Notes under the pieces: model-generated
The model's input: only the letters and a program-made list of their open reading frames with translations
What the model was told of the DNA's origin: nothing
Databases searched by the model: none
Program-made: the position numbers and the translations under genes
NCBI GenBank assembly: GCA_009920765.1
Contig: RFZJ01000022.1
Location: forward strand, 1 to 48,666
Length of the DNA stretch: 48,666 nucleotides
Reading direction: 5' to 3'
Source: Planctomycetota bacterium
GTDB taxonomy: Bacteria; Planctomycetota; Planctomycetia; Gemmatales; Gemmataceae
Shown: positions 8,744-17,822 of the stretch, one piece after another
Layout of the letters: each line of letters opens with the position of its first letter
Position numbering within the stretch: position 1 is the stretch's first letter

Positions 8744-10033
8744 TTACCGGGGGACAATCCGGTCTTTGCCAATCATGGGCCTTAACACTTCCGGTATGAT
8801 AACAGATCCATCAGCCTGCTGGTAATTTTCCAAGATTGCAACCATGGCCCTAGTCACTGCAACAGCAGTGCCATTAAGGGTGTAGGCGAATCGTGTACCT
8901 TTTTGGCCTTGGGATTTGCTGCGAATGTTAAGCCTGCGGGATTGATAATCAGTGCAGTTGGATGTGCTGGTAACCTCGCCATAATCTCCGCCATTGCCCC
9001 TGCCAGGCATCCAAGCTTCGAGGTCGTATTTTCGGTATGCTGGGCCGCCCAAGTCACCCGTGCAGGTATCGATTACCCGATAGCAAAGGCCAAGGCTTTG
9101 GAATATTTTTTCTTCGATACGAAGGATATCCAAGTGGATGGCTTCTGCTTGTTCTGGGGTGCAGAATGCAAACATTTCAACCTTGGTGAATTGGTGAACC
9201 CTGTATAAACCCCTCGTATCTTTTCCAGGAGCTCCAGCTTCGGTACGGAAGCAGTGAGAGAGTCCGGCGTACCGTATTGGCATGTCAGCTTCATCAAGAA
9301 CTTGATCACGATGCATGCCCCCAAGGGTGATTTCCGCGGTGGCAACCAGACAAAGGTCGGTGTCAGAAATGGAGTAAACCTGACGTTTTTCGGGATCTGG
9401 ATCCCGGGGGATGAATCCGATTCCTTCAAGAACTTCAACCCGAGCGAGATCTGGAGTAATTACGGGGGTGAAACCTTCCTGAACGAGGGTGTTCATGGCG
9501 TATTGAACAAGGGCAAGTTCGAGCAGGGCTCCCTCGTTCTTGAGATAATAGAATTTTTGACCTGCGACAGATGCGCCTGCTTCGAAGTCTGCAAGTTGCA
9601 ATGAGTCACACAGGGCAACATGATCCTTGGGAGTAAAATCGAATTTCCTGGGCTGGCCCCAATGTTTTATTTCTTTGTTATCTTCAGCAAGCAAGCCGAC
9701 CGGTGCATCTGGATGTGTCATGTTTGGGATGACATTCAAGGCTGATTTCAGATTGCTTTCGACTTCTCTGACTTGCGCTTCCATTACATTTACTTGTTCG
9801 CGAAGAGCCTTGCCTTCCCCAACCAGTTGTTGTTTTGTGGCGGGGTCTTTTTCTTTGGGGATGAGTTTGGATAATTCGTTTTGTTTTTGTTGGATAGTCT
9901 GGATGTTTGAGAGTAATTTTTTTCGTTCGTCATCAATAACAATTACCTTGTCGACATCTGCGACAAGATTGCGATTTTTGCAGTTGGATTTGACCGCCTC
10001 AAGGTTGGCACGGATAAAAGCTGCATCAAGCAT
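8744..10033 (-). CDS. serS: Seryl-tRNA synthetase
   Basis: SerS charges tRNA-Ser with serine. The 429-residue length is normal. The N-terminal long antiparallel coiled coil that binds the tRNA long arm covers about residues 30-105 (Lys/Glu/Gln-rich, e.g. QKQNELSKLIPKEKD). The class II catalytic core has the TAEITLGGMH strand, motif 2 with FRTEAGAPGKDTRGLYRVHQF, of which the key Arg and Glu are visible, and motif 3 NGTAVAVTRAMVAILEN near the C-terminus. The start at 10033 gives the usual N-terminus MLDAAFIRANLEAVK. It lies between the citrate synthase gene (51 bases upstream) and uvrC (33 bases downstream), all on the minus strand. Confidence 0.97.
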   Translation of the reverse strand: MLDAAFIRANLEAVKSNCKNRNLVADVDKVIVIDDERKKLLSNIQTIQQKQNELSKLIPKEKDPATKQQLVGEGKALREQVNVMEAQVREVESNLKSALNVIPNMTHPDAPVGLLAEDNKEIKHWGQPRKFDFTPKDHVALCDSLQLADFEAGASVAGQKFYYLKNEGALLELALVQYAMNTLVQEGFTPVITPDLARVEVLEGIGFIPRDPDPEKRQVYSISDTDLCLVATAEITLGGMHRDQVLDEADMPIRYAGLSHCFRTEAGAPGKDTRGLYRVHQFTKVEMFAFCTPEQAEAIHLDILRIEEKIFQSLGLCYRVIDTCTGDLGGPAYRKYDLEAWMPGRGNGGDYGEVTSTSNCTDYQSRRLNIRSKSQGQKGTRFAYTLNGTAVAVTRAMVAILENYQQADGSVIIPEVLRPMIGKDRIVPR

Positions 10034-10084
10034 GAGAAGTCAGGCCTCCAAAACAGAAAGATAACTTAAACGAGAGGGGTTTGA

Positions 10085-11224
10085 TCAGGGCCTTTTTCCC
10101 AGCGGAATGTATGGTTGATCATTCTTACCCACAAAGATTTGCTCTGGGCGGAAGATACGGTTGTTTTTCAATTGTTCGAGCCAGTGAGAAGTCCAACCAG
10201 CGACGCGTGAAATTGCAAAAATAGGAGTGAACAAATCGCGGGGAATCCCCATGCTTTGGTAAACAATGCCCGAATAGAAATCCACATTGGGATAGATTCC
10301 CTTGGGGCCAAGAATTCCAGTTGCAATTTTCTCGATTTCGAGCGCAAGGTTGTAGATTTCAGGTTTGCTGGTTTCTGCAAACATGTGCTCTGCTAGTTCC
10401 TGAAGTACCGTTGCCCGGGGATCTTTAACTTTATAAACACGATGCCCAAAACCCATGATTTTCTTCTTGTGCAATACTGCATCTTCAAGCCAGGCCCTGG
10501 CCTTTTCTGCAGAGCCTATTTCCTCAAGCATATCAAGCACTTCTTCATTGGCGCCCCCGTGCAGTGGGCCAGCCAGCGTGCCTATCGCAGAATTTACCAC
10601 GGTAAACGGGTTTGCCAGAGTCGAACCCGTAACCCTGCTGCTAAAAGTCGAGGCATTCATCGTATGTTCTGCATGAACGATCAGGCAGGCATCAATAACC
10701 TTGGTGATCGAAGGAGATGGTTCTTCCTCGGTAAGCATGTAATAGAAATTTGCAGCGTGTCCCAAATCGTCTCGGGGAGGAATCGCTGCATCACCACGCC
10801 TAAGGCGATGAAAAGCCGCAACGATTGTTGGTAATTTTGCAATCAATCGGATTACAGCTTCCCAATTTTTTTCAGGATCGGTCCGATCTTTCGTTGGGTA
10901 AAACATGCCACATGCTGCAACCCCTGCTTGTAAAGCATCCATGGGGTGGCCCGATTCTGGAAGACATTTGATAAGGTCGATGATTTTGTATTTTAATCGG
11001 CGATGAACACGCAGTTGACTGTCAAAGGTTGCAAGTTGTTTTTGTGAAGGTAGCTCACCCTTGAGAAGAAGCCACGCTGTTTCTTCAAAAGAACTTTCCT
11101 TGGCAAGGGTTTCAACAGCGATTCCTCTGTATTCAAGCCGGGCTCTTTTGCCATCAATAAAACTAATTGCAGATTCTGCAACAGGTACATCAGCTAATCC
11201 GGGACGGTATTCGGGTTCCGCCAT
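10085..11224 (-). CDS. gltA: Citrate synthase (citrate/2-methylcitrate synthase family)
   Basis: The enzyme condenses oxaloacetate with acetyl-CoA to give citrate and opens the TCA cycle. At 379 residues it is of the short, dimeric type seen in Gram-positive bacteria and archaea, lacking the N-terminal extension of the hexameric E. coli form. Key motifs are HAEHTMNAST (first active-site His), GPLHGGANEEVL, IMGFGHRVYK (second His) and VDFYSGIVYQSMGIP (catalytic Asp). The N-terminus IDGKRARLEYRG is also typical. Paralogous 2-methylcitrate synthases cannot be excluded from sequence alone. The gene is the first of the long minus-strand run and is divergent from rlmN, with 229 bases of AT-rich intergenic DNA between them that should hold both promoters. 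Confidence 0.94.
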   Translation of the reverse strand: MAEPEYRPGLADVPVAESAISFIDGKRARLEYRGIAVETLAKESSFEETAWLLLKGELPSQKQLATFDSQLRVHRRLKYKIIDLIKCLPESGHPMDALQAGVAACGMFYPTKDRTDPEKNWEAVIRLIAKLPTIVAAFHRLRRGDAAIPPRDDLGHAANFYYMLTEEEPSPSITKVIDACLIVHAEHTMNASTFSSRVTGSTLANPFTVVNSAIGTLAGPLHGGANEEVLDMLEEIGSAEKARAWLEDAVLHKKKIMGFGHRVYKVKDPRATVLQELAEHMFAETSKPEIYNLALEIEKIATGILGPKGIYPNVDFYSGIVYQSMGIPRDLFTPIFAISRVAGWTSHWLEQLKNNRIFRPEQIFVGKNDQPYIPLGKRP

Positions 11225-11453
11225 GGTAGGGTCCCAATTTTAAAAGGTGGGTTGAAGTATTAATTCATATTTAACACCAATGATAGTATAGAAAACTTCG
11301 AATAAAAAGTGGGATAAAGAGTTGTATAATTGTTGTAAGTTTATGTTGTTAAAGGTTTTAAGTTAGTTGTTATAGTGTGTTTGTGAATAAAAATCGAAGA
11401 AATTTAAGAAGAGCCTAACGAGATTCATTGCAAGCCTGTTAAGTCTACTTAGA

Positions 11454-12542
11454 ATGAAATATATGTCTACCAATAATATTTCGCTGGATTTGATTTCAAC
11501 AACTTTCAAGCCTTCGCTGCTTTCCCTGTCATCCGAAAGCCTTAAAGCTTGGATCATGGAAAAACAACAACCGGCCCACCGCTTGGTTCAAATCAGGCAA
11601 TGGTTGCTTTTAAAAAGATGCATGTCCTTTTCAGACATGAGCGATTTACCCAAAACTTTGAGAGATGAACTGGGAAATGCGTTTGCATTGTATTCCGAAG
11701 AAATTGAGATTCACAAAATTGCAGAGGATGACACTAGAAAATTAATACTCAAGCTTCAGGATGGTAACCGGATTGAATGTGTTTTGATGAAGGAGGAGAG
11801 CCGTAGAACGGTTTGCGTAAGCACCCAAGTGGGGTGCGCCATGGGGTGTGTATTTTGCGCCAGCGGAATTGATGGCGTTGTAAGAAATTTGAAGTCCTAT
11901 GAAATTCTTGAACAGATGATCTTGGCCCGGAATTTGTTGCCTGAAAATGAAAGGCTCAGCCATGTTGTAGTCATGGGTATGGGTGAACCGATGGCAAATC
12001 TCGATAACTTGCTCGAAGCCCTTGAAACTGCTTGTTCCCCCAAGGGGCTGGGTTTGAGCGCAAGGCATATCACAATTTCCACGGTTGGGCTTCCTTTAAA
12101 AATAAGGCAATTGGGAGACACGGGAAAGCAGTATCATCTTGCTGTTTCGCTTCATGCTCCAAACGATGAAATTCGATCGAAGATAGTTCCAACCAATACC
12201 AAGATTGGTATTCATGATGTTCTTGAGGCTGCTGATTATTTTCATGAAGTTACAGGCAGACAGGTGACATTTGAATACATATTGTTGGGCGGGATAAATG
12301 ATCAGAATGATCATGCACAGGAATTAGCTGCATTGCTTCGGAAAAGAAAAGCGCATGTAAACCTGATTCCATTTAATCGGGTCCAAGGGTTGCCTTTTCA
12401 GAAGCCAGAGCAGGATGCAGTGCATGAATTTGTTAGAATATTAAAGGCGTCCGGGCAAACGGTTACGGTTCGAAAGCGCAAAGGTGCAGATATCGATGCT
12501 GCTTGCGGCCAGTTGCGTAGAGCAAGCGGGCAAAAAAATTAA
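11454..12542 (+). CDS. rlmN: Dual-specificity RNA methyltransferase RlmN (radical SAM)
   Basis: RlmN methylates C2 of adenosine 2503 in 23S rRNA and A37 of some tRNAs. The 362-residue product has an N-terminal accessory domain, then a radical SAM core. The [4Fe-4S] ligands are Cys128, Cys132 and Cys135 in VGCAMGCVFCASG. The two mechanistic cysteines are also present: Cys121 in VCVSTQVGC and a C-terminal one at about 351 in AACGQLR. SAM-binding VMGMGEPMANLDN and LAVSLHAPNDEIR are conserved. This pattern fits RlmN, although Cfr shares much of it. An alternative ATG lies 9 bases further in. Neither has a clear Shine-Dalgarno site. Confidence 0.95.
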   Translation: MKYMSTNNISLDLISTTFKPSLLSLSSESLKAWIMEKQQPAHRLVQIRQWLLLKRCMSFSDMSDLPKTLRDELGNAFALYSEEIEIHKIAEDDTRKLILKLQDGNRIECVLMKEESRRTVCVSTQVGCAMGCVFCASGIDGVVRNLKSYEILEQMILARNLLPENERLSHVVVMGMGEPMANLDNLLEALETACSPKGLGLSARHITISTVGLPLKIRQLGDTGKQYHLAVSLHAPNDEIRSKIVPTNTKIGIHDVLEAADYFHEVTGRQVTFEYILLGGINDQNDHAQELAALLRKRKAHVNLIPFNRVQGLPFQKPEQDAVHEFVRILKASGQTVTVRKRKGADIDAACGQLRRASGQKN

Positions 12543-12569
12543 AGACTGATTAAAGCTTCAAATAACCTT

Positions 12570-12598
12570 TTAAACTTCACACCCTTAAGTGTTATAAT
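12570..12598 (+). promoter_or_regulatory. Candidate sigma-70-type promoter for the sigma/anti-sigma operon
   Basis: A perfect TATAAT box lies at 12593-12598, preceded by TTAAAC at 12570-12575 with a 17-base spacer. The -35 is a weak match. Transcription would start near 12605 and leave a leader of about 40 bases before the sigma-factor ATG. Seen in sequence only; not tested. Confidence 0.4.
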
Positions 12599-12644
12599 AA
12601 TTCTCATATTAAAGTTTTAATACGCTGAAGTTTTCAGGGAGATC

Positions 12645-13295
12645 ATGTTGACAGCAATTGGCCAATCCAGTGCTCAATATGCTTTACGCGACCCAGACAT
12701 CAGGCTGATGCTGCGGGTGCGTGCTGATGAAGCTGGCGCATTTGAACAATTGGTTCTTTTGTTTCAACAAAGGCTTGTGGTCATCTTGAAGCCAATGGTT
12801 GGAAGCAGGGAAGAAGCTGAAGATCTTGCCCAGGAAACATTTCTCAGGGTATATAAATCGCGTAAGAATTATCATCCGAAGGCAAAATTTAGCACCTGGC
12901 TTTTTACTATTGCCAATAATCTTGCATTGAACAGTATCCGATCTAAAAAGCGTCGGCCTCAAGTTTCTTTTCTTTCAACAGAATCAGGGCAGCAGCAACA
13001 ACTTGGACTTGACCAGCGTCTACCTGAAAAACAAAGCCAACCCGAAATTCACCTCCATAATCTTGAACTTGCGGATGTTATTGCCAAGGCTCTGGATGGT
13101 TTGAATGAACGTCAAAGAATGGCGGTTGTTTTAAACAAATACGAAGACATGAACTATGCCGATATTGCTGTGGTGATGGGGCTTACGCCAAAGGCGGTGA
13201 AATCGCTTTTAAGCAGGGCGAGGGTAAACCTGCGTGAGGTATTGAAAAAATACATATACATGGATGGCCCTTCACCAGAGAATTACGAAACATAA
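12645..13295 (+). CDS. ECF-type RNA polymerase sigma factor
   Basis: This 216-residue protein has sigma-70 region 2 at about residues 25-95 (EEAEDLAQETFLRVYKSRKN and FSTWLFTIANNLALNSIR, with the -10 recognition helix) and region 4 at about 145-200 (LNERQRMAVVLNKYEDMNYADIA, then MGLTPKAVKSLLSRARVNLR, the helix-turn-helix that reads the -35). Regions 1 and 3 are missing, as in extracytoplasmic-function sigma factors. The start has a GGGAG ribosome site at suitable spacing. It is followed after 17 bases by a membrane-anchored anti-sigma candidate and a secreted repeat protein, so the three are likely one signalling operon. The ECF subgroup cannot be fixed by eye. Confidence 0.93.
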   Translation: MLTAIGQSSAQYALRDPDIRLMLRVRADEAGAFEQLVLLFQQRLVVILKPMVGSREEAEDLAQETFLRVYKSRKNYHPKAKFSTWLFTIANNLALNSIRSKKRRPQVSFLSTESGQQQQLGLDQRLPEKQSQPEIHLHNLELADVIAKALDGLNERQRMAVVLNKYEDMNYADIAVVMGLTPKAVKSLLSRARVNLREVLKKYIYMDGPSPENYET

Positions 13296-13312
13296 TTTAA
13301 AAGGGCTAAAAG

Positions 13313-13813
13313 ATGGCTGAACCAGAACATCCTGATGATTCGCTTGAAAAAGAAGAGCTTTATTCATCGTATCTGGATGGTGAGATGACGGAAGAGGAAG
13401 CCAGGGAGTTTGAAGCCAAACTGGCGTCAAGCCCGGAGGAGCGCGCCAATTTTCAAGCCATGAAAAAAACCTGGGCGATGCTTGATTACCTGCCAAAGCC
13501 TGATGTAACCGTGTCGTTTACAGAAAAAACTATGGAAAGGATGAAGGCATTAAGTAGTCCGACGATTGCAATAAAGGATTATTCGGCTGTAGTAAGGGGA
13601 ATGGTATTTGCTGCTGTGTTATTAATTTTATTTGCAGGAGGAGTTCGAGTTGGAACACTATCTTTCAAAGAAACAATCAATGTTGATGAAGAGTTGATAA
13701 AGAATTTGCGGCTTTACGAATATAAAAACATATACGAACAAATTGAGAATATCGAATTTTTGAAAAAATTGGATGCACCGGATTTGTTTGGACAGGATCC
13801 CTCTGGCTTGTGA
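13313..13813 (+). CDS. Putative membrane-anchored anti-sigma factor (no zinc motif)
   Basis: The 166-residue product has an N-terminal cytoplasmic part with the anti-sigma-like opening LYSSYLDGEMTEEEAREFE, followed by a helical region, one transmembrane segment at about residues 97-118 (VRGMVFAAVLLILFAGGVRV) and a short external tail of about 45 residues. Classical zinc anti-sigma domains have a His-x3-Cys-x2-Cys motif; no Cys or His is present in the N-terminal part here, so it would be a zinc-free variant of the same fold. The assignment rests mainly on its position 17 bases after the ECF sigma gene plus the 'YLDGEM' type opening and the single membrane helix. The ATG at 13313 has an AAGGG site. 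Confidence 0.72.
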   Translation: MAEPEHPDDSLEKEELYSSYLDGEMTEEEAREFEAKLASSPEERANFQAMKKTWAMLDYLPKPDVTVSFTEKTMERMKALSSPTIAIKDYSAVVRGMVFAAVLLILFAGGVRVGTLSFKETINVDEELIKNLRLYEYKNIYEQIENIEFLKKLDAPDLFGQDPSGL

Positions 13814-13825
13814 AAAGGGTTGGCT

Positions 13826-15019
13826 ATGCGTTTAATTAAATTGTCAGCGATTTTCCTTATGTTGGTAGGTTTGGTTGCCTTGGGAATGCCTAGGGGAATT
13901 TTTGCTGATGCCCGTGATGAACAGGAGCAAAAGTATCAAAGTATTCTTAAAAAATTGAAGGCTTCGCAGGAGCATTACAACCAGTTGTTGAAGAATTACG
14001 AATCATTTCAGGCGTTACCCCAGGAAAAACAAAAATCCCTTAAAGATCTTGATGATGCCATTCATCAATTGACGAAGAGTTATGATTCCATTCAGGCAAT
14101 AGGCAGGGAAAAGCAGATTCTTCCAAAGAAAATGGAAGGTAAGTCAGATGCACAGGAAGCGGGAAGATTGCTGGAAGTTTTTCAGAGGTTTGGGGATTGG
14201 TATGAAACTTTGAATCAAGCGGAAAAAGAGAACCTTGGGAAAGCCTCTTATCCTGATGGTCGTATTGAGGAAATTAAAAGGATTTTAACAAGCCAATGGA
14301 TGATGCGCCTTCCGAAAGCTGATTTAGATGGTTTGTTGAAATTAGATGAGAAGATGCGTGCTGCTCAAATCGTTAAGATGAAAAAAGAAGAACAATTAAG
14401 GATTGCTCAATCCTTCGACAAGAAGAAAAAAGTTGGATTGTATTCGGAGGATTCACAAAAGTTCATTACCCAAGTCAAACAGCAGTTAAGTGGTGAACAG
14501 TTGGAGAAAATTGGGAAGTTGGAAGGTAAAAAAGGTGCGTTTGTGAAAATGATAATGGACTTCGCTGAAGATAATCCCCTTCTACCCTTAAATAAGATGG
14601 GAACCAAATATTTGACAATGAAGGATTTGCCACCGGAAGTTTCAGCGCAATTGAAAATTTTGAAACAAGCAGGTGCATATAAACAGAGTGAAATCACCAA
14701 AGTAGAGAAGCGGTGGCCGGCGTTTGCCAGGGCAGTTACCGAGATAATAAGGAGAAGTGATCCTACCTTTAATTACGAATTCGGGGCCTGCAAACTTGAA
14801 GATTTTCCCGAGGATGCGAGGGTGGTGTTGGACGAGTTGGTCCAGATGTTGCAGGAGGATGAAATTGTCAAGCTTCAGTCGTTGGAAGGAAAATGGCCAG
14901 ATTACCCTTTGATGATTAGGGATCTGGCCAGAGTGCATTTGGTAATCGTACCTGGGATTTCAATTCCCCCGGAGTTGTTGCAATTAAAACCGGGGAAAGG
15001 GCCTATGATGCTTCGTTGA
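13826..15019 (+). CDS. Secreted helical repeat protein of unknown function in the ECF operon
   Basis: I use the ATG at 13826, because AAAAGGG lies 6 bases upstream; a TTG at 13820 would add two residues. The 397-residue protein has a signal peptide (cleavage near GIFADA), then a charged, predominantly helical body with coiled-coil character. The C-terminal half contains a degenerate repeat of about 60 residues with the pattern 'LEGKWP-x-F-x3-I-x-D-x-A': it appears as KLEGKKGAFVKMIMDFA, VEKRWPAFARAVTEIIR and LEGKWPDYPLMIRDLAR. I do not recognise the family. Being 12 bases downstream of the anti-sigma gene, it may be an envelope component or sensor partner of that system; this is inference from position only. 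It is convergent with the DUF3500 gene. Confidence 0.8.
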   Translation: MRLIKLSAIFLMLVGLVALGMPRGIFADARDEQEQKYQSILKKLKASQEHYNQLLKNYESFQALPQEKQKSLKDLDDAIHQLTKSYDSIQAIGREKQILPKKMEGKSDAQEAGRLLEVFQRFGDWYETLNQAEKENLGKASYPDGRIEEIKRILTSQWMMRLPKADLDGLLKLDEKMRAAQIVKMKKEEQLRIAQSFDKKKKVGLYSEDSQKFITQVKQQLSGEQLEKIGKLEGKKGAFVKMIMDFAEDNPLLPLNKMGTKYLTMKDLPPEVSAQLKILKQAGAYKQSEITKVEKRWPAFARAVTEIIRRSDPTFNYEFGACKLEDFPEDARVVLDELVQMLQEDEIVKLQSLEGKWPDYPLMIRDLARVHLVIVPGISIPPELLQLKPGKGPMMLR

Positions 15020-15022
15020 AAA

Positions 15023-16072
15023 TTAGCCTTTGGCGTTAAGCTGAATGGCTGAATTATCTGCGACATTAACCCAAACATGAACATGTGGGCTGCCCCTGAA
15101 ATACCAGACAAACGAAGGGCCTTCCAGACGCCAATTATCCCAGACTCCATCTTTGCCGATATCGCCCTGCTGATAAAAACTAAGGTTGCAGCTATCTAGG
15201 CCACCTTGTTTTTCCAGGCAAGCCATTGCTTCGTTTTGATCATCCATTCTAAAAGGTTCGATCAAGCCGCTGAGTACGCCTTGAAGTTCTTTTTTCTGCG
15301 TGGAATCCAGCTTGTTAACAGCGATCCCGGAAAACTTGCCTTCCTTGCCTTTGAACTGAACAGCAGCTTCAGGAGGAGTTTTTTCGACCAACGCAATTTT
15401 TCTTTGATCTTCGCTTAAAAGTTGATAAACCTTGTTGGCTTTCAAAGCTTGTGGCCAGAAGATATTGCCTTTGTGATCTGCCCCTTCGTTGAAGGTATCA
15501 GCGGCATGCCCATAGAAAATAGGACCGCCAAATGCCACGCTTTCTTCGGAGTTGCCATCGGCACGCAGGGTCATGTGTCTGCCAGTCATGACAAATTCGA
15601 ATTTGCCTGAACCGGGTTTTCCGAAGATTGCGATGCTTTGGTCAGCGCCCCATTCTTTGCCATTGGTGTCATCTTTAAGTTGTTTAAGGAATTTGGAATA
15701 CCATTCAGGGTTGACGAGGCCTTTGAAAATATCATGAATGATGTCTTGTTGTTTTTTTGAGTAATATTCGCTGCGAATATGCGGCTTGGTAATCTGCCAG
15801 TTATTTGAGACGAATGTTCGTAGCAATCCTCTGTTAGTGTCTTTATGATCCCAATCGAAGCAGATTTCTTTTTTTTGTGCATCGGTTAGGGACTCATATA
15901 ACCCTTTTACAGCAGTTTCAGCGGGTTTAGAAGTGTCAGGTGCAGCTTGGGAAAATTGGGTTCCGGTAGCAGCGGTGGCAATTCCAATAGCTGAGACACT
16001 CTTGATGAAGTCTCTGCGATTAAGGGGATTTGAATCGGGGCTTTTGGAATTTGAAAAAATCGGGTCGCTCAT
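15023..16072 (-). CDS. Tat-exported DUF3500 protein
   Basis: The 349-residue product has a twin-arginine signal (NRRDFIKSVSAIGIATAATG) after a 16-residue hydrophilic lead, so it is probably exported folded. The mature region begins with LYESLTDAQKKEICFDWDH and includes ITKPHIRSEYYSKKQQDII and a C-terminal EGPSFVWYFRGSPHVHVWVN, which match DUF3500 as I remember it; the conserved His and Trp residues near the C-terminus may form a metal or cofactor site. No activity is known to me. An AGGAG ribosome site lies 8 bases before the ATG at 16072. The gene is convergent with the repeat-protein gene (3 bases between stops) and lies 81 bases downstream of the BFD-like gene. Confidence 0.78.
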   Translation of the reverse strand: MSDPIFSNSKSPDSNPLNRRDFIKSVSAIGIATAATGTQFSQAAPDTSKPAETAVKGLYESLTDAQKKEICFDWDHKDTNRGLLRTFVSNNWQITKPHIRSEYYSKKQQDIIHDIFKGLVNPEWYSKFLKQLKDDTNGKEWGADQSIAIFGKPGSGKFEFVMTGRHMTLRADGNSEESVAFGGPIFYGHAADTFNEGADHKGNIFWPQALKANKVYQLLSEDQRKIALVEKTPPEAAVQFKGKEGKFSGIAVNKLDSTQKKELQGVLSGLIEPFRMDDQNEAMACLEKQGGLDSCNLSFYQQGDIGKDGVWDNWRLEGPSFVWYFRGSPHVHVWVNVADNSAIQLNAKG

Positions 16073-16153
16073 GAAAGTCTCCTGTTGATAGGGGGAAGAG
16101 GACTTATTGGATACTAACCTATAAGAGAGATGATAACAAAGAACAATCTTGGA

Positions 16154-16444
16154 TCATGCAGGATTATTTGGTGGGGAAGGGGGCTTACCCTTTCCTGCCT
16201 TAATGTATGCTTCCCTGCCTTTTGCGTAATCATCAGAATGCAATATTTCCAAATTTGCAGAACCACTTTCAAGGCATTGTGCATGAATTTGCTTAAGGAA
16301 GGGTACACACCATCCACAACCACTACCCGCGCCTGCGCATTCAGAAAGCATGCTGGCAACTTTGGGCTTTTCATGGCGAATAAAGCTTAGAATTTTTCTT
16401 TTGCTTACATGGAAGCAGTAACAGACTTTAGCATCGATTTCCAT
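16154..16444 (-). CDS. BFD-like [2Fe-2S]-binding protein
   Basis: This 96-residue protein matches the bacterioferritin-associated ferredoxin (BFD-like) fold. The ligand pattern is Cys8-x-Cys10, 32 residues, then Cys43-x2-Cys46 (VCYCFHVSKRKI and GSGCGWCVPFLKQI). BFD proteins bind a [2Fe-2S] cluster and in some bacteria pass electrons to bacterioferritin to release iron. The C-terminal part (about 70-96) is Lys/Pro-rich and not conserved. An AAGGAA site precedes the ATG at 16444. No bacterioferritin lies nearby, so a different electron-transfer partner is possible. Confidence 0.85.
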   Translation of the reverse strand: MEIDAKVCYCFHVSKRKILSFIRHEKPKVASMLSECAGAGSGCGWCVPFLKQIHAQCLESGSANLEILHSDDYAKGREAYIKAGKGKPPSPPNNPA

Positions 16445-16624
16445 CTGAAGGTTCCTTTTAAACTGTTTCTTCTGTGTAATTTAACATGAATTTTGGAAAT
16501 ACCAAACATCGGATTGTGCAAATGCTATTGCAGGCAAACTTAAACTTGTTATCTGGCAAAGCGGTTGAATAGAGGAGATAAACGAACTTCTGGGAAGAAA
16601 TTATATTTATAATCAGGAACCTTA

Positions 16625-17737
16625 GTGAAAGATTACTTCAAGAATTTGTTGAATCTATTTGTAGTGTTGATGATAAGCGCTATTTTGTGTGAATCCATTG
16701 CTTATTCTCAACAGCCAATGCCTTTGCCTCCATCGCCATTACAGCAAGCAGTCCCTCCGCCGGCACCGCAACCTCTTTTAGGGGCTCCAATACCTGCTCC
16801 CAATTCGGTTCCATCTGCACCCGGCTTACCAAGCGATCCTGTACGTTCGCCATTAGACCCTATGAACATAGATAGTTTGCCACCAACACTTTTTCCTCAA
16901 ACCCCTGTATTGGTCGATAATCTTACAAGAGACAAAAGTATTTATGGTTCGGTAAAAGAAGATCCTGCAATATTTATTAATGTTGATTTTGGCGCAGTAT
17001 TGCCCAATCTAAACAATCAGCTTCAATCTTCGGTTACTTACCAGCATGGCCGTGTGGTAAATATCAATCTGCCTTCTGCTCCATTAGACTGGGCTTTTCA
17101 GCCACATTTGGAATTAGGATATCGGTTGGCAGGAGAACAAGGTGGGTTTTCGGTGTCGTGGCGTGGATTTTCTTCTTCCGGAAGCTCGAGCGAGCCAATC
17201 AACAAGCTACCCGCAACTGTAAATACAGAAGTAAGTTTTAATATTGGCGATATCGATTATATTGCCCCGATGTTTCAACCATTTAATAAGTTTGATGTGT
17301 TTTATCGGATTGGGGCCAGGATAGGTGGCATATATTTTTCTTCGACCCAGGAAAACGCGTTTGAAAACTTTTCAGAAACAAACTATATGTTTGGCGGGGG
17401 CCCACACTTTGCGATCGAAACCCACAAGAGATTTGAAATAATACCGGGGTTTTCCCACTTTGCAATAGTTGATGGCACCGTGCTTATAGGGCAAACCAGC
17501 CAGAATTTTTCTGCAACTCAGGGGCCATTTTCAGGAACCAGCAGCCAATTTACCATTCAATCCATCCCTGCAATAACTTTCCAAACAGGATTTAGCTTTA
17601 CACCAAAACGAGCATCCAATACCAAGTTTTCAATTGGTTATCAACTTGAGCAATGGTGGAACATTGCCAATGTCAATGAATCCAAGGGGCAGTTGGGCGA
17701 TAATGGTTTCTTCCTACGCTGCCAGGTAGATTTCTAA
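16625..17737 (+). CDS. Putative outer-membrane beta-barrel protein with proline-rich N-terminus
   Basis: The start is a GTG at 16625, supported by an AGGA site 6 bases upstream and by the signal peptide it gives (LLNLFVVLMISAILCESIAYS). The mature 370-residue chain begins with a Pro/Ala/Gln-rich stretch of about 60 residues, then a region of alternating polar and apolar residues ending in aromatic strands. Examples are HLELGYRLAGEQGGFSVSWRG, FDVFYRIGARIGGIYFSS and a last strand DNGFFLRCQVDF that ends on Phe, as outer-membrane barrels usually do. This looks like the planctomycete porin-like or BBP7/Lpg1974-type barrels, but no family motif is certain. It is a single gene, transcribed away from the BFD gene. 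Confidence 0.68.
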   Translation: MKDYFKNLLNLFVVLMISAILCESIAYSQQPMPLPPSPLQQAVPPPAPQPLLGAPIPAPNSVPSAPGLPSDPVRSPLDPMNIDSLPPTLFPQTPVLVDNLTRDKSIYGSVKEDPAIFINVDFGAVLPNLNNQLQSSVTYQHGRVVNINLPSAPLDWAFQPHLELGYRLAGEQGGFSVSWRGFSSSGSSSEPINKLPATVNTEVSFNIGDIDYIAPMFQPFNKFDVFYRIGARIGGIYFSSTQENAFENFSETNYMFGGGPHFAIETHKRFEIIPGFSHFAIVDGTVLIGQTSQNFSATQGPFSGTSSQFTIQSIPAITFQTGFSFTPKRASNTKFSIGYQLEQWWNIANVNESKGQLGDNGFFLRCQVDF

Positions 17738-17822
17738 GATTCCGGTTTTAATGCTTGCGTTCAATTCTGGTGATTCTATTTTATTACATAATATTTAACT
17801 CTTCGTTTCTTCGGATTAAATC

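Noticed and set aside
11281..11453. Several TATAAT-like hexamers between citrate synthase and rlmN
   Set aside because: The region is AT-rich and no box has a matching -35 at 16-18 bases; assignment would be arbitrary.
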